A stretch of 64,000 bases of DNA, taken from NCBI GenBank assembly GCA_946902875.1, contig OX336345.1, positions 20,305,395-20,369,394 on the forward strand, read 5' to 3'. A program made the position numbers and the translations under genes. The stretch is from Nematopogon swammerdamellus (lineage: Eukaryota > Arthropoda > Insecta > Lepidoptera > Adelidae). Each line of letters opens with the position of its first letter. Positions within the stretch are counted from its first letter, which is position 1. The notes below the pieces were generated by a model that saw only the letters and a list, made by a program, of their open reading frames with translations, was not told the DNA's origin and did no database searches. Positions 21,199 through 30,683 of the stretch are shown one piece after another.

Positions 21199-21476
21199 TA
21201 TAGTTATTTCATATAGACGTCAGTTTTGTAGGTATGTGTAGGGGTACCAAAAAGTCATCGGATTAATTCTGGAGTGCAAAAAAGTAAAAAGCTTTTTTTT
21301 TCCAAAGCCTTGATTTGGTCACGTTGTTGCCTTAAATAAGTTTTTATAACTAAATTCAGAGGCATGTTCATGATTGTTTTCTATCGAGCGAAGTTAATCA
21401 AATTGTGTTTTCAAAACAATTTTCAAAAAGCAATCGATCTGCGCTGATAGATGAAGTTTTACTTAATATATTAAAA

Positions 21477-21868
21477 CCCCCGACCCTTAAAAAGCAAAAA
21501 ATAATTTCCGTTTACTTACTTAAAGGAGTCGGGAGACCGCTAAGTAAATTCCCGCGCAGCTCTGAGTTTTATATTTTATTTACTTAGCGGTCCCCCGACT
21601 CCTTTAAGTAAGTAAACGGAAATTATTTTTTGCTTTTTAAGGGTCGGGGGTTTTTTAAATTTGTAATTTAACTTTTATTTCAAGCTTTTTAAAAGAAACC
21701 GCATGAAAATCGGTCCACTTTTTAAGATAATAATTTTTTTTATTACTTAATTACTTGATTACTTGATTACAAACATAGCTAAGAACCATCCCGATTAAAC
21801 AAGCTTCCTAATAAAAAAAACCGCATCCAAATCGGTCCATCCGTTTGGGAGCTACGATGCCACAGACA

Positions 21869-21909
<41 letters not shown>

Positions 21910-21944
21910 AACTTATAACACCCCTCCGTTTTTTGCGTCGGGGG
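21477..21944. mobile_element. Inverted-repeat element with CCCCCGAC ends and TTAAAA flanks
   Basis: The ends CCCCCGAC / GTCGGGGG are inverted. TTAAAA flanks both sides (21471..21476, 21945..21950), and the host family H element is continuous across it. The left part is a near-perfect palindrome (about 21478..21652; TTAAAGGAGTCGGGAGACCG and its complement). The right part has an (AC)n run and CGGTCCATCCGTTTGGGAGC. Partial copies lie at 41512..41720 and 59795..59890. Confidence 0.75.
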
Positions 21945-21991
21945 TTAAAAACTGAATTTGTCAGGTGAGTAATATTGACGGTACACTTCTT

Positions 21992-22315
21992 TTTTTTTCA
22001 TTTATTTAAAGGGTTTGTTTCATTAAATGAAAATGCCAACCCTCTTCATACAACAACAAACATAACACAATAAAATAATAGACAACAACAACTTAAAAAC
22101 TAACCAAACTAATTCGAGCGAGCAGCTCTTTCTTTCATAATAACATTATACATTTTAAACAACTTCGCAGCAGCCTCGGATGCTGGATGAGCCAAATTAT
22201 CTATATATGGACCTAAACAGAATCGCCCATAATTCTAATGTTTCCTAACTAAATTTCCCCTTGCACATTCGGTCAAAATATGATATACATCTTCAGGAAC
22301 TCCGCATAGATCACA
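21992..22315 (-). mobile_element. 5'-truncated non-LTR retrotransposon with 9-bp duplications and zinc-knuckle remnant
   Basis: ACACTTCTT flanks it at 21983..21991 and 22316..22324, and a short A tail (T run on the plus strand) marks its 3' end. The minus-strand coding begins CDLCGVPEDVYHILTECARG, a C-x2-C-x7-H-x4-C knuckle of the type at the C-terminus of several non-LTR ORF2 proteins. A stop follows shortly at the TAG after LVRKH. Truncation falls exactly at the first knuckle cysteine. Confidence 0.8.
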
Positions 22316-22451
22316 ACACTTCTTGAAATTCGAGTCAGACGCAGTCTCTGTTTTTTTTTGGAGTTTGAATTCAAGGAGTATGCACCTCATTCTGACTTTA
22401 TTTGTATGTGCGTATTATAAAATTACGTATTTAGCACATTTTCTTACTCGC

Positions 22452-22830
22452 TCATGACATTGTTGGAGTCTCTCTCATATCGTCCGCAGCGTTGTTTGGC
22501 ACGAGTTCAACTTGTGCCGGGGAAATAGCTAACGGGCTATTCTTCATTATTTCATTTTTATTTTGCGCGAACATTTCGAGACATGCAATATTATCTCGAA
22601 GAATAGAAATAGATGGCGACCATAATGTACATATTCTCTTTGATAGCGAGAGTATCTGTGGGCGAAAAGTCGATGACAACATCGCAGTCATCGTATATTT
22701 TGCTGAGTTAGGTACTCAGCAAACCCCCTACCCTAGGACGAGACGGAAGTTAACTTTCTCCATACAAAATCGTATTTCAGCATTTATGATTTTTACCCTC
22801 CTAAACCTTATCCGATTTTTACAATTATTT
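22452..22830. other. Unrecognised sequence with moderate open frames on both strands
   Basis: Frames of 79 codons (minus, 22452..22691) and 114 codons (plus, 22492..22836) overlap. Neither matches a family I know, and the plus frame runs into family C. The minus frame (ending VELVPNNAADDMRETPTMS) has the more protein-like composition. Confidence 0.2.
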
Positions 22831-23249
22831 TTTTAGGGTTCCGTATCCGGTACGGGGCCCTATTAGCCTACGCCTTCTGTCTGTCTGTCCATCCGTCCGT
22901 CAGTCTGTCCGTCCGTCCGTCTGTCCGAGGGCTGTATCTCTTGAACCGTAATAGGTAGCCCGTTCAAATTTTCACAGAATATGTGTTATATTATGGCCGA
23001 TATAACAACAAATAATAAAAATAAGAAAAAAGTGAAAAATTCACGGGGGTTCCCATAGAAGAAACCAAAAAGTGTATGCGCGCGCGCCATCTACCGAATA
23101 GATTATGAAGCATTTTAACTAATCATGACATTTAACTAATATGAAGCATTTCATAACACGCCATCTAGATGGCGTGAGTGGCGCTAGCCATGACATGGCG
23201 ATACGGAACCCTCGGTGCGTGAGTTTGACTCGCACCTGGCCGGTTTTTT
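22831..23249 (+). mobile_element. Family C repeat, near-complete
   Basis: Starts TTTTAGGGTTCCGTATCCGG and ends with ACGGAACCCTCGGTGCG and CTGGCCGGTTTTTT. It has a (GTCT/GTCC)n microsatellite near 22877..22925, CTTGAACCGTAATAG, and CATCTAGATGGCG motifs. At least nine full or partial copies lie in this window. The complementary GGGTTCCGTAT / ATACGGAACCC ends suggest an inverted-repeat element, but no duplication was confirmed. Confidence 0.65.
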
Positions 23250-23440
23250 GTTGTAATAAGGACGGTCGAATCTACGGTCCTGTCTTTTTATTTTTGTGTA
23301 TTGTAGGAGTGTATTTGTGATTATATTGCAAACTCTAAGGTAAAACAACAAATAATAAAACTCGGCCAATTACGTGGTGTTACGGAAGCCTCAGTAAGCG
23401 ATTCCGACTCGCACTTGGCCGGTTTCACATTAATGTAAAC

Positions 23441-24211
23441 ATAAAGTATACTGAATATTTTACTGAGCAATAGTTCAGTACAAAAATATCCCAATTCAGT
23501 GTTCAGCCAAACGGTCTTATAAAGTAGGTAATTATAATGAATATTTTACTGAGAAATACTGCAGTACAAAAATATCCCAATTCAGTGTTCAGCCAAACGG
23601 TCTTATAAAGTAATTATACTGAATATTTTACTGAGAAATACTGCAGTACAAAAATGTCCCAATTCAGTGTTCAGCCTACGGCCTACGTAGCGTTCAGCCA
23701 CACGATCTTATAAAGTAATTAGACAGAATATTTTACAGAAATACTGCAGTACAAAAATATCCCAATTCGGTGTTCAGCCAAACGGTCTTATAAAGTAATT
23801 ATACTGAATATTTTACTGAGAAATACTGCAGTACAAAAATATCCCAATTCAGTGTTCAGCCAAACGATCTTATACAAAGTACTTATACATAATGAATATT
23901 ATACTGAGAAATACTGCAATACAAAAATATCCCAATTCAGTGTTCAGCCAAACGGTCTTATAAAGTAATTATACGGAATATTTTACTGAGAAATACTGCA
24001 GTACAAAAATATCCCAATTCAGTGTTCAGCCAAACGGTCTTACAAAGTACTTATACATACTGAATATTTTACTGAGAAATACTGCAATACAAAAATATCC
24101 CAATTCAGTGTTCGGCCAAACGGTCTTATAAAGTACTTATAAGTACTGAATATTTTACTGAGAAATACTGCAGTACAAAAATATCCCATTTCAGTGTTCA
24201 GCCAAATGGTC
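23441..24211 (+). repeat. Minisatellite, nine units of about 80-90 bp
   Basis: Unit landmarks in order: ACTGAATATTTTACTGAG, AAATACTGCAGTACAAAAAT, ATCCCAATTCAGTGTTCAGC and CAAACGGTCTTATAAAGTA. Nine successive occurrences of CAGTGTTC (one CGGTGTTC) were counted. Length variation lies in the spacer after TAAAGTA. One unit (near 23680) has an extra insertion. It starts immediately after a family C-like GGCCGG end. Confidence 0.9.
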
Positions 24212-24451
24212 TTTCAGGAACAATGGGGAGAGAATATACATAGAATCTTACATAAGGTGAAATGCGAACACGTGTCGTTGCCAGAAGATCAGTTTTATCG
24301 CGAAATCTGGATACTGCCGTGTTATTGGCAAGCAAAATGTTGAAGCTCCTTGGAGTAGAGCCATATTTTCACGCGATTTCTCCCGTCTTTTGTGGAGAAA
24401 GACCGACGCGGTCGTTCCGGTAATTCATTGACTACAATTTGTGAAATGAGT

Positions 24452-24740
24452 TAAAAAAACCGGTCAATTGCGAGTCGGACTCGCGCACCGAGGTTTCCGA
24501 ACCACAAAAAAAAACACGTTTCTTGTATGGGAAACCCCCTAAATTTTTTCGGTTTTAAAATGTTTTATTATCTGTTGTTAATATCCGCCATAATAACACA
24601 TATTATGTGAAAATTTCAACCGGCTAGCTATTACGGTTCCAAAGACACATCAGTAGGACAGACGGACGGACGGACAGACAGGCAGACAGACGGCGTAGGC
24701 TTGGTAATAGACTTCCGTACGGGATACGGAAACCTAAAAA
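24452..24740 (-). mobile_element. Family C repeat, shorter copy
   Basis: AAAAACCGGTCAATTGCGAG at the left, TATCTGTTGTTAATATCC in the middle, (GGAC)n/(GACA)n near 24660, and TACGGGATACGGAAACC at the right. It lacks the central ATGGCGTG part of the longer copy. Confidence 0.6.
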
Positions 24741-24926
24741 TGATCAAATTTTCAAATTGTCAATGGGTTCTTGTTCAGTTCACTAGGTTTGATGAAGAGA
24801 TTAATTCGCTCGGAACTGAAACTGAACTACAAAACGTCGCTCCAGTGAAAATGAGCTTTAAATGCAGGTTGATTCAGCAGATTTTTCTGCATATTTCTGC
24901 ATTTAAAACTCATTTTCGCTAAAAAT

Positions 24927-25343
24927 GTTAGACATTGGACAACTCCCGAACTGGAGCGACGAAAAGTACTTAATTGGCTTAATCTGCAAATCGGACAACT
25001 CCATTTTTGAGGGGTATGGACATTTTGATGTCGTTTTATTGGTCTAAATATTATCTATATTCTTGTAAAGCTATCAACTCCGAAAATCCTAAGTTTCAGA
25101 AAATACAGACCGCACAAATATATTGCAACTCCATCCCATATTGTTTGCAACACCGAAATTGTGACAACTCCGCTGTTGGTGACAGAGCTGTGCGTTTGTA
25201 TAGCATAGAAAAATATTCTTAAAAATTCTAATATCACTGTGTAATACATTGTGTGTGCATTGAGTGCTCGGTAAGTAGATATATCACTATAAAGTACCTA
25301 TCATTTTTGACCGTGCTTACGATTGTAAGCAATATAACCTTCA
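24927..25343 (+). repeat. Left arm of a 400-bp inverted duplication
   Basis: From GTTAGACATTGGACAACTCC to the CCGTGCTTACGATTGTAAGC end, this is nearly identical to the reverse complement of 26937..27334. Differences are few (for example around TTTGAGGGGTATGG). It includes one end of the element at 24975..25496. Confidence 0.85.
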
Positions 25344-25496
25344 CATAATTTGGTATTGGAGTTGGACGATTTTCCGAAAGTGTAAAATGGTGAATTTGAA
25401 TTTCATCTGGGAGTTGTCTCATTTTTCATCAATCAGTTTTTTCGCTCTCCTGTAAAATTACCCAAAAGTGAGTTGTCCGATTTGCAGATTAAGCCA
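24975..25496. mobile_element. Element with perfect 27-bp terminal inverted repeats
   Basis: TGGCTTAATCTGCAAATCGG plus ACAACTC at 24975..25001 is exactly complementary to 25470..25496. The 522-bp length and lack of coding fit a MITE. No clear target-site duplication was seen (flanks CTTAAT and TCGTAC). Confidence 0.75.
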
Positions 25497-25499
25497 TCG

Positions 25500-26085
25500 T
25501 ACACCGCATGTCAATAAAGGAAGTGTGAAGACGTAGCATGGACCAATCACCAGGGCATCCCCCAGGTCAAAAAAAAAAAAGAAAAAATTGGCTAAAAAGA
25601 ATCTAGAATTTTTTGTCAGGTAACTTTTTTCAAACCGTAAACATTACGTAAAACATATGTAATTTTTTATTCAACATTAATATCTAAATAAATATCTCGC
25701 CAAGTACATATTATTTATTATGTAAGTAGCTGGCTCTGCGGCCCTCGGGGTCGGGGCCCAAAAAATGAGAAAAACTAAAATTCTAGCTTGTACAGTATTG
25801 CTTTCACGAGTCATGAGCACACTTTTCATTGGTCGGTTTGACGGGATGTGACGTCGACGGCACCGACGCTTCACGCGATTGGTTCGTCACTCGTCAGTCA
25901 GCGTCAGTCGACGCTCGTCGTTATTGGGCTCACACGCGTCGTCATTCGACTACTATTAGATAGGTACTTGTCTTTTTCGGGTTTGCACTTACCTCGGCCC
26001 GCGCTTCCGCACTTCGCGCCTCACGCTACACCCGCTGACGCCCAGCCTTGGAGGAAATGCTAGGCGTCAGCAGGTAGATGACAAG
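25500..26085. other. Loop region, part 1
   Basis: AT-rich at first. 25720..26060 is richer in GC and contains repeated GTCGACG/CGTCAG motifs (ACTCGTCAGTCAGCGTCAGTC) but no recognised gene. Confidence 0.3.
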
Positions 26086-26328
26086 CGGGTTAAGCAGAGT
26101 AATCGGTGTCGTGCTGCAAGTGCTCTGGTAAATTACAGCGCAACACCGACCACCCACGTTTAGCAAATTATTCGGACAAGATCAAGCAGCGCAAGTAAGG
26201 CGTGAAGACCCATCTGCTGCATGACTCGGTGGAAGTACCGTGCCAAGGTGAGAGGTGGCGATCCTGTCGCCCTTGCACGGCATCTCGTCCTTATCCCTCA
26301 GTCGCCTTTTACGACACGCACGGGTAGA
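26086..26328 (-). mobile_element. Family A copy, truncated at both ends
   Basis: Contains GTAATCGGTGTCGTGCTG, ACTCGGTGGAAGTACCGTGC and CTTATCCCTCAGTCGCC in the usual order. It ends where an RTE LINE fragment begins. Confidence 0.7.
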
Positions 26329-26338
26329 GCGCGTGCGT

Positions 26339-26625
26339 GGCTAAGCTCGGTGGCTAAGCTGAAGTGGCATGACACGCCAGCCGAAGAGACGACGACCGTT
26401 GGAGTAACCGTGTCCTACACTGGCGGCCGTGGACAGGAAAACGGAGTGTGGGAAGACCACCCGACAGGACGACATCAAGTGCGTCGGCGGAAAGGAGTGT
26501 GGTTCCGTACCGCTGAAGCAAGCGCTGAAGCATAGGCTGAATGTCGGGAGGCCTGAAGGAAAATTGGAGAGGCGTATGTCCAGCAGTGGACGCTTACACG
26601 CTGACTGACTGAACGACTGACGGGG
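26339..26625 (+). pseudogene. RTE-type LINE C-terminal fragment, frameshifted
   Basis: Reverse-orientation relative of 14164..14628: AGCTGAAGTGGCATGACACG, ACTGGCGGCCGTGGACAGG and GAGGCGTATGTCCAGCAGTG. The frame is broken relative to the better copy, so no single ORF carries the protein signature. Confidence 0.7.
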
Positions 26626-26689
26626 AGAGATGCAGTAGGGCTATTCTTTTTGCTAAGTATTGATTTTATTATCGTTTCATTTCTGCTGC

Positions 26690-26880
26690 TGCACTATGAA
26701 ATCTGGGCAGGGCTATTCGTGGGTACGCCAAACAAAGATTATTAACTAAGAACTCGTAGGTATGCCAAACAGAGATTATTAACTAAGAACTGGGAGTGTC
26801 CTATTTGCCTACCAGGCGGGACAGTGCTATTCGCAGATATATGAGGTATTCGTAGGTACGAATTGCACTATGCGAGTTGG
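26690..26880 (+). repeat. Tandem and dispersed short repeats (TATTCGTAGGTACG class)
   Basis: AACAGAGATTATTAACTAAG occurs twice (about 26740 and 26766, one with AACAAAG), and variants of CAGGGCTATTCGTAGGTA recur here and at 27412..27545. Confidence 0.5.
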
Positions 26881-26936
26881 TTTAAAAAAAAAATAACCAG
26901 GGTTAAATTACAGAAGATGCGTCGCGGCGACGCTTT

Positions 26937-27334
26937 ATCGTATTGCTTACAATCGTAAGCACGGTCAAAAATAGTGATATATCTACTTACCGAGCACTCA
27001 ATGCACACACAATGTATTACACAGTGATATTAGAATTTTTAAGAATATTTTTCTATGCTATACAAACGCACAGCTCTGTCACCAACAGCGGAGTTGTCAC
27101 AATTTCGGTGTTGCAACCAATATGGGATGGAGTTGCAATATATTTGTGCGGTCTGTATTTTCTGAAACTTAGGATTTTCGGAGTTGATAGCTTTACAAGA
27201 ATATAGATAATATTTAGACCAATAAAACGACATCAAAATGTAACGGACCCCCCAAAAATGGAGTTGTCCGATTTGCAGATTAAGCCAATTAAGTACTTTT
27301 CGTCGCTCCAGTTCGGGAGTTGTCTAATGTCTAA
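26937..27334 (-). repeat. Right arm of the inverted duplication
   Basis: Reverse complement of 24927..25343, with about 1.6 kb between the arms. The arm has only one 27-bp end of the 24975 element plus its outside flank, so the duplication copied flanking DNA as well. Confidence 0.85.
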
Positions 27335-27411
27335 CCTAATGTTGAGGCGCGGCATGTCGTTTTTGTTACGTTTCGTTGAAAACTCCCATAGTGCAGTTTG
27401 CATACCTGCAT

Positions 27412-27545
27412 GCAGGTTTACCTACGAGTAGACATTCCCGATCGGACAAGGCTATTCATAGGTATACCTACGAATAGACATTCCCGATCGGACAGGGCTA
27501 TCCGTAGGTATGCATGCAGGTATACCTACGAATAGACACTTCCAT
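27412..27545 (+). repeat. Tandem repeat of about 55 bp (CCCGATCGGACA)
   Basis: Two and a half units containing GTAGACATTCCCGATCGGAC and CTATTCATAGGTATACCTAC. The ends are themselves partly palindromic (GGTATACC, TGCATGCA). Confidence 0.65.
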
Positions 27546-27830
27546 GAAATCCAGCATTCTGTCTGACTAGATATCGAGAGGAGTACACGAGAATTATTAA
27601 TGTAATGTCTGTCTGAATTGAAGATTGCTATGCGGCTTGCAGTAACCAACCAGTAACGAGGCGTGCGCGCGCGCATGCGTGATTCACCCACCATCATCCG
27701 GCTTATTTATAAATAACCAGTCGGCTCGTTGCTGTTGCCACGTTGATGGTTAAGTCACTTCGGTAGGTTCTCGTAGTTCTGTTCTGTCGGCGGTTCTGCT
27801 GAGTTTCATTCATCTATGTATTCGTACGGG

Positions 27831-27886
27831 CGTAGCCAGGGGGGGGGGGGGGGGGGGGGGGTTCAACCCCCCCCCTGGCTACACCC
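27831..27886. repeat. Poly-G hairpin repeat (CGTAGCCAGG-G23)
   Basis: CGTAGCCA, a run of about 23 G, TTCAA, nine C and TGGCTACACCC form a hairpin. A related AGCCAGGATTTTG piece is at 35053. The run length is prone to assembly error. Confidence 0.6.
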
Positions 27887-28079
27887 GAAATAAAAAAATT
27901 ACACGACATTTCAAATTGAACCTAATACCACAGATTACTAACTTAATAGTTACTTCGTAACAGATAAATCACTCCATAGAAAATGTTCCTACCTTCGGGC
28001 TTTAATAGCCTACTGTTTCACGTCGCCAATCGCTGCGTGCGAAAATGTACCTTAACGATCGAGTGTAAAGTGGTTATTG

Positions 28080-28230
28080 CTTTGCAGCTGCGCGCAGTTG
28101 CGTGGGCGAGCGTCTATGTATACTTCGCGCGGCTGACGAATTATTCACTGAATTAGACCGCCCGCGCCGCCGCCGCCGCTGGCGGCGCGGCGGCCCGTCG
28201 GGCGGTAGGTAGTTAGCGCGCGCAAGTACA
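28080..28230. other. GC-rich CCG-repeat hairpin region
   Basis: GCGCCGCCGCCGCCGCTGGC with GGCGCGGCGGCC forms a strong local hairpin, flanked by CGCGCGGCTGACG. Its composition resembles a CpG-rich promoter or transposon end. No gene was recognised next to it. Confidence 0.3.
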
Positions 28231-28256
28231 TAGAGTGCGTGAGGCCTGCTAATACC

Positions 28257-28530
28257 TTTTTTTTTTTTTTTTTAAGGATACTGACACGGTTGGCTACATC
28301 ACCTACAACATCCGTGATGTAAGCCCATAACACCGGGTGAACTTGGGGCCACGTCAGTGCTTCCCTTCGGTCGTGCCGGCTACACTGAACTGGACGGAAA
28401 ACACAAACTATTTACATAGCCGTTTCGACCGACCTTTCATTCAGTGCGGTGGTAACAACCCGGGCGGGTTAAACGCTACCACCTAGTAATATAAGAAGGG
28501 AGTCATATCCCTTAGTCGCCTTTTACGTCG
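28257..28530 (-). mobile_element. SINE S1 fused to a family A fragment (chimera copy 1)
   Basis: The poly-T side begins at 28257, then comes the S1 body through CTACCACCTAGTAAT. At AAGAAGGGAGTCATATCC it joins family A sequence (CTTAGTCGCCTTTTACG, about 28504..28530). The same junction occurs at 63279..63620. The 5S/tRNA head is absent. Confidence 0.75.
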
Positions 28531-28608
28531 GATGCAAGTTACCCTTCAGCTAAGCGGGATATTGTGGAAGAGAAGAACCGCCGATTGCGGAAAAGTATTC
28601 CCAATTTT

Positions 28609-29068
28609 TAACCGACTTCAAAAAAGGAGGAGGTTCTATGTTCGGCTGTATGTATTTTTTTTATGTATGTTCAGCAATATCTTCCCCAATTGTGAACCGA
28701 TTTCGATGATTCTTTTTGTGTTCTGTTCAGTCTAGCTCCAAGGTGGTCCCATTTTTTTTTGGTCAAGATCGGATTGGAAAGCGAGGCGGAATCGAGAGGC
28801 CGAAGGCCGAGCGATTCCGCCGAGTACATTAATAGCAAATAAAAATTACTAAAAAAACTGTGAAATAAAAAACTATTTAAAAAAATATAAAAACCGCCTT
28901 CAAAAATGTATGAAATACAAAAATAAAAAATCGAACCCTAGAGTTGAAGGCGGTGGTGCTAAAGCAAGCAAAAATAACCGACCGCCTTCAACTCTAGGGT
29001 TCGATTTTTATTTTTTTATTTCATACATTTTTGAAGGCGGTTTTTATATTTTTTTAAATAGTTTTTTT
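28609..29068 (+). mobile_element. Family E element with 200-bp terminal palindrome
   Basis: Starts AACCGACTTCAAAAAAGGAG and includes GTTCAGTCTAGCTCCAAGG, GGCCGAAGGCCGAGCGATTC and then a near-perfect palindrome 28867..29068 (AAAAACCGCCTTCAAAAATG and its complement, centre about 28968). Copies lie at 34581..34965 (minus) and 61732..62125 (plus). Non-coding. Confidence 0.8.
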
Positions 29069-29084
29069 CTGGGTGCAGTTTTAG

Positions 29085-29310
29085 CCCTAGACTCGATTAG
29101 TTGCCGGAAACCTACGTCTTTGGAAATGGTGGTGCCCAGGAGGCCCAGGTGCTTCCAGACAGGTATGACGCTGACTTAGAAACTGGCTTGGAAAGCAAAA
29201 GGACCTTCAAATCGACCTTCGCAGATAATGCGCAGCACTGAGCCTTGCTAACGTTGAAGGCGTGGTCGTAGCATTCAGGGGGCAACATATCATTGTTATG
29301 CCAAATTCGG
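29085..29310 (-). pseudogene. Non-LTR reverse transcriptase fragment, frameshifted
   Basis: The minus strand gives ECYDHAFNVSKAQCCALSAK, then after a frame change GTTISKDVGFRQLIESRAKT. This resembles the segment after the RT palm in non-LTR ORF2 proteins (the '...LGxxIsxdvxFrxhlexkAk...' region). Clade not assigned. Confidence 0.5.
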
Positions 29311-29805
29311 TCCTGCTTGGTTTACTGCTCGCACCTATGGGATGGCTCAGTCAAATACCAGCTAGCGCCTGGACTCGATCCGATCCGAATTTCGGGGGGG
29401 AGGTGTTAAAAAATCATGGTATTTTTTTGGTTTTTTCCAATAAAAAAAAAAGGTTTCGACTTTTCCAAAAAAATTTTAGACTATCTGACGGCCCTTTTGA
29501 ACCCTTGTACGTCCTCGTGGCCCTAAACCACTATATACCACGGGGCAAAGACACTTTCAGCGAAAATGGGACCCTACCGGAGCGATCGAAAAAACATTTT
29601 CAATGTTAAAATGGGGACTGAGCTCCATAGTAGTTTGGGCATTCTCCTTTCGCATAACAATAAACACAGATTATCTTTATCATATCGGATAATGTATTAG
29701 CAATGTTTATTTAGCACGAAAACCTTGAAGTGAGCGCGCCGCCGCAATGTCGATCACACTGACGTCGATAATGTCCATTATTACGGCGTTGTTTCGCTGA
29801 TTACG
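29311..29805. other. Unannotated sequence
   Basis: Contains a 115-codon plus frame (29262..29609) that overlaps the LINE fragment on the other strand and then AT-rich DNA. No family was recognised. Confidence 0.3.
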
Positions 29806-30064
29806 AAAAAAAAACCGGCGAAGTGCGAGTCGGGCTCGCGCACCGAGGTTTCCGCACCACAAAAAAAACAATTTCTTGTATGGGAACCCCCCTTAATTTT
29901 TTACGTTTTCTATTTTTTATTATTTGTTATTATATCCGCCATAATAACACATATTCTTTGAAAATTTCAACGGGCTATCTATTACGGTTCAAGAGATACA
30001 GCCCTCGGACAGACGGCGGGGCGTAGGCTTAGTAATAGGCTTCCGTACGGGATACGTAAACCTA
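29806..30064 (-). mobile_element. Family C repeat, shorter copy
   Basis: AAAAACCGGCGAAGTGCGAG, ATCCGCCATAATAACACATA, TACGGTTCAAGAGATACAGC and CCGTACGGGATACG in family C order. Confidence 0.6.
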
Positions 30065-30317
30065 GGCTTGCCATAATTTTCCAGACTCAAGTCCGGACGC
30101 CACACTGATCATCAAAAACAAGGGCCTCCCCCTTCCTCCGTATGGGTACCATCACCGCACTGAATAAAGGTTGGTCGAAGCAGCTATGAAATAAAATAGT
30201 TCATGTTTTCCTACCAGTTCAGCAAGATCAAAAAGGAGGAAGCACTGACATGGCAACCAGTTCACCAAAGTGTGTTGGGCTGATAACACCGCTATTGTCG
30301 GTGGTGCGGTGGTGTAA

Positions 30318-30440
30318 GGGGACATCCATTAATCACGTGAGCAAAAGAAGGGGGGGGGGGGGGGGGGAGGGGAGGGGTCTGGCAAAATCTCACCAAATCT
30401 CACTAGGGGGTCTACAACAATCTCACCTCATGTTTGTTTT
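30318..30440 (+). repeat. Poly-G containing repeat (TTAATCACGTGAG-Gn)
   Basis: GGGACATCCATTAATCACGT, then a run of about 18 G, then AAATCTCACCAAATCTCAC. Simple-sequence length is unreliable. Confidence 0.45.
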
Positions 30441-30683
30441 ATTTTTTTTTTTATTATTTATTTAATTTACACTAACAGCTTGAGCTGAAGCGTGTTTAGT
30501 TTTTGAGAGACCGCGACGTTCTTTGGAGCTCGTTTCGTACCATTGTTTGTATATCTTTGCGCAAAATTCCACAGTACGGCGCGGCGGCGGCAGCGCGAAG
30601 CGAAAACTAGTAATTTTTGACGCTGATGGGAAGCCGTTCGCTTCGTTCTTACTTCGTGAATGCCTTCGAAGAAAGCAAGTAAT

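Larger units (their letters stand above)
21265..22350 (+). mobile_element. Family H element carrying two nested insertions
   Basis: Pieces from CCAAAGCCTTGATTTGGTC through GATAGATGAAGTTTTAC, then ACTGAATTTGTCAGGTGAG, then GAAATTCGAGTCAGACGC are collinear with the copy at 43876..44185 and the inverted copy at 54943..55371. Here two insertions (21477..21944 and 21992..22315), each with flanking duplications, separate them. Confidence 0.75.

Noticed and set aside
23441..24211. CRISPR array
   Set aside because: Repeat units are contiguous 80-90 bp minisatellite units without unique spacers, in a eukaryotic context with no cas genes.
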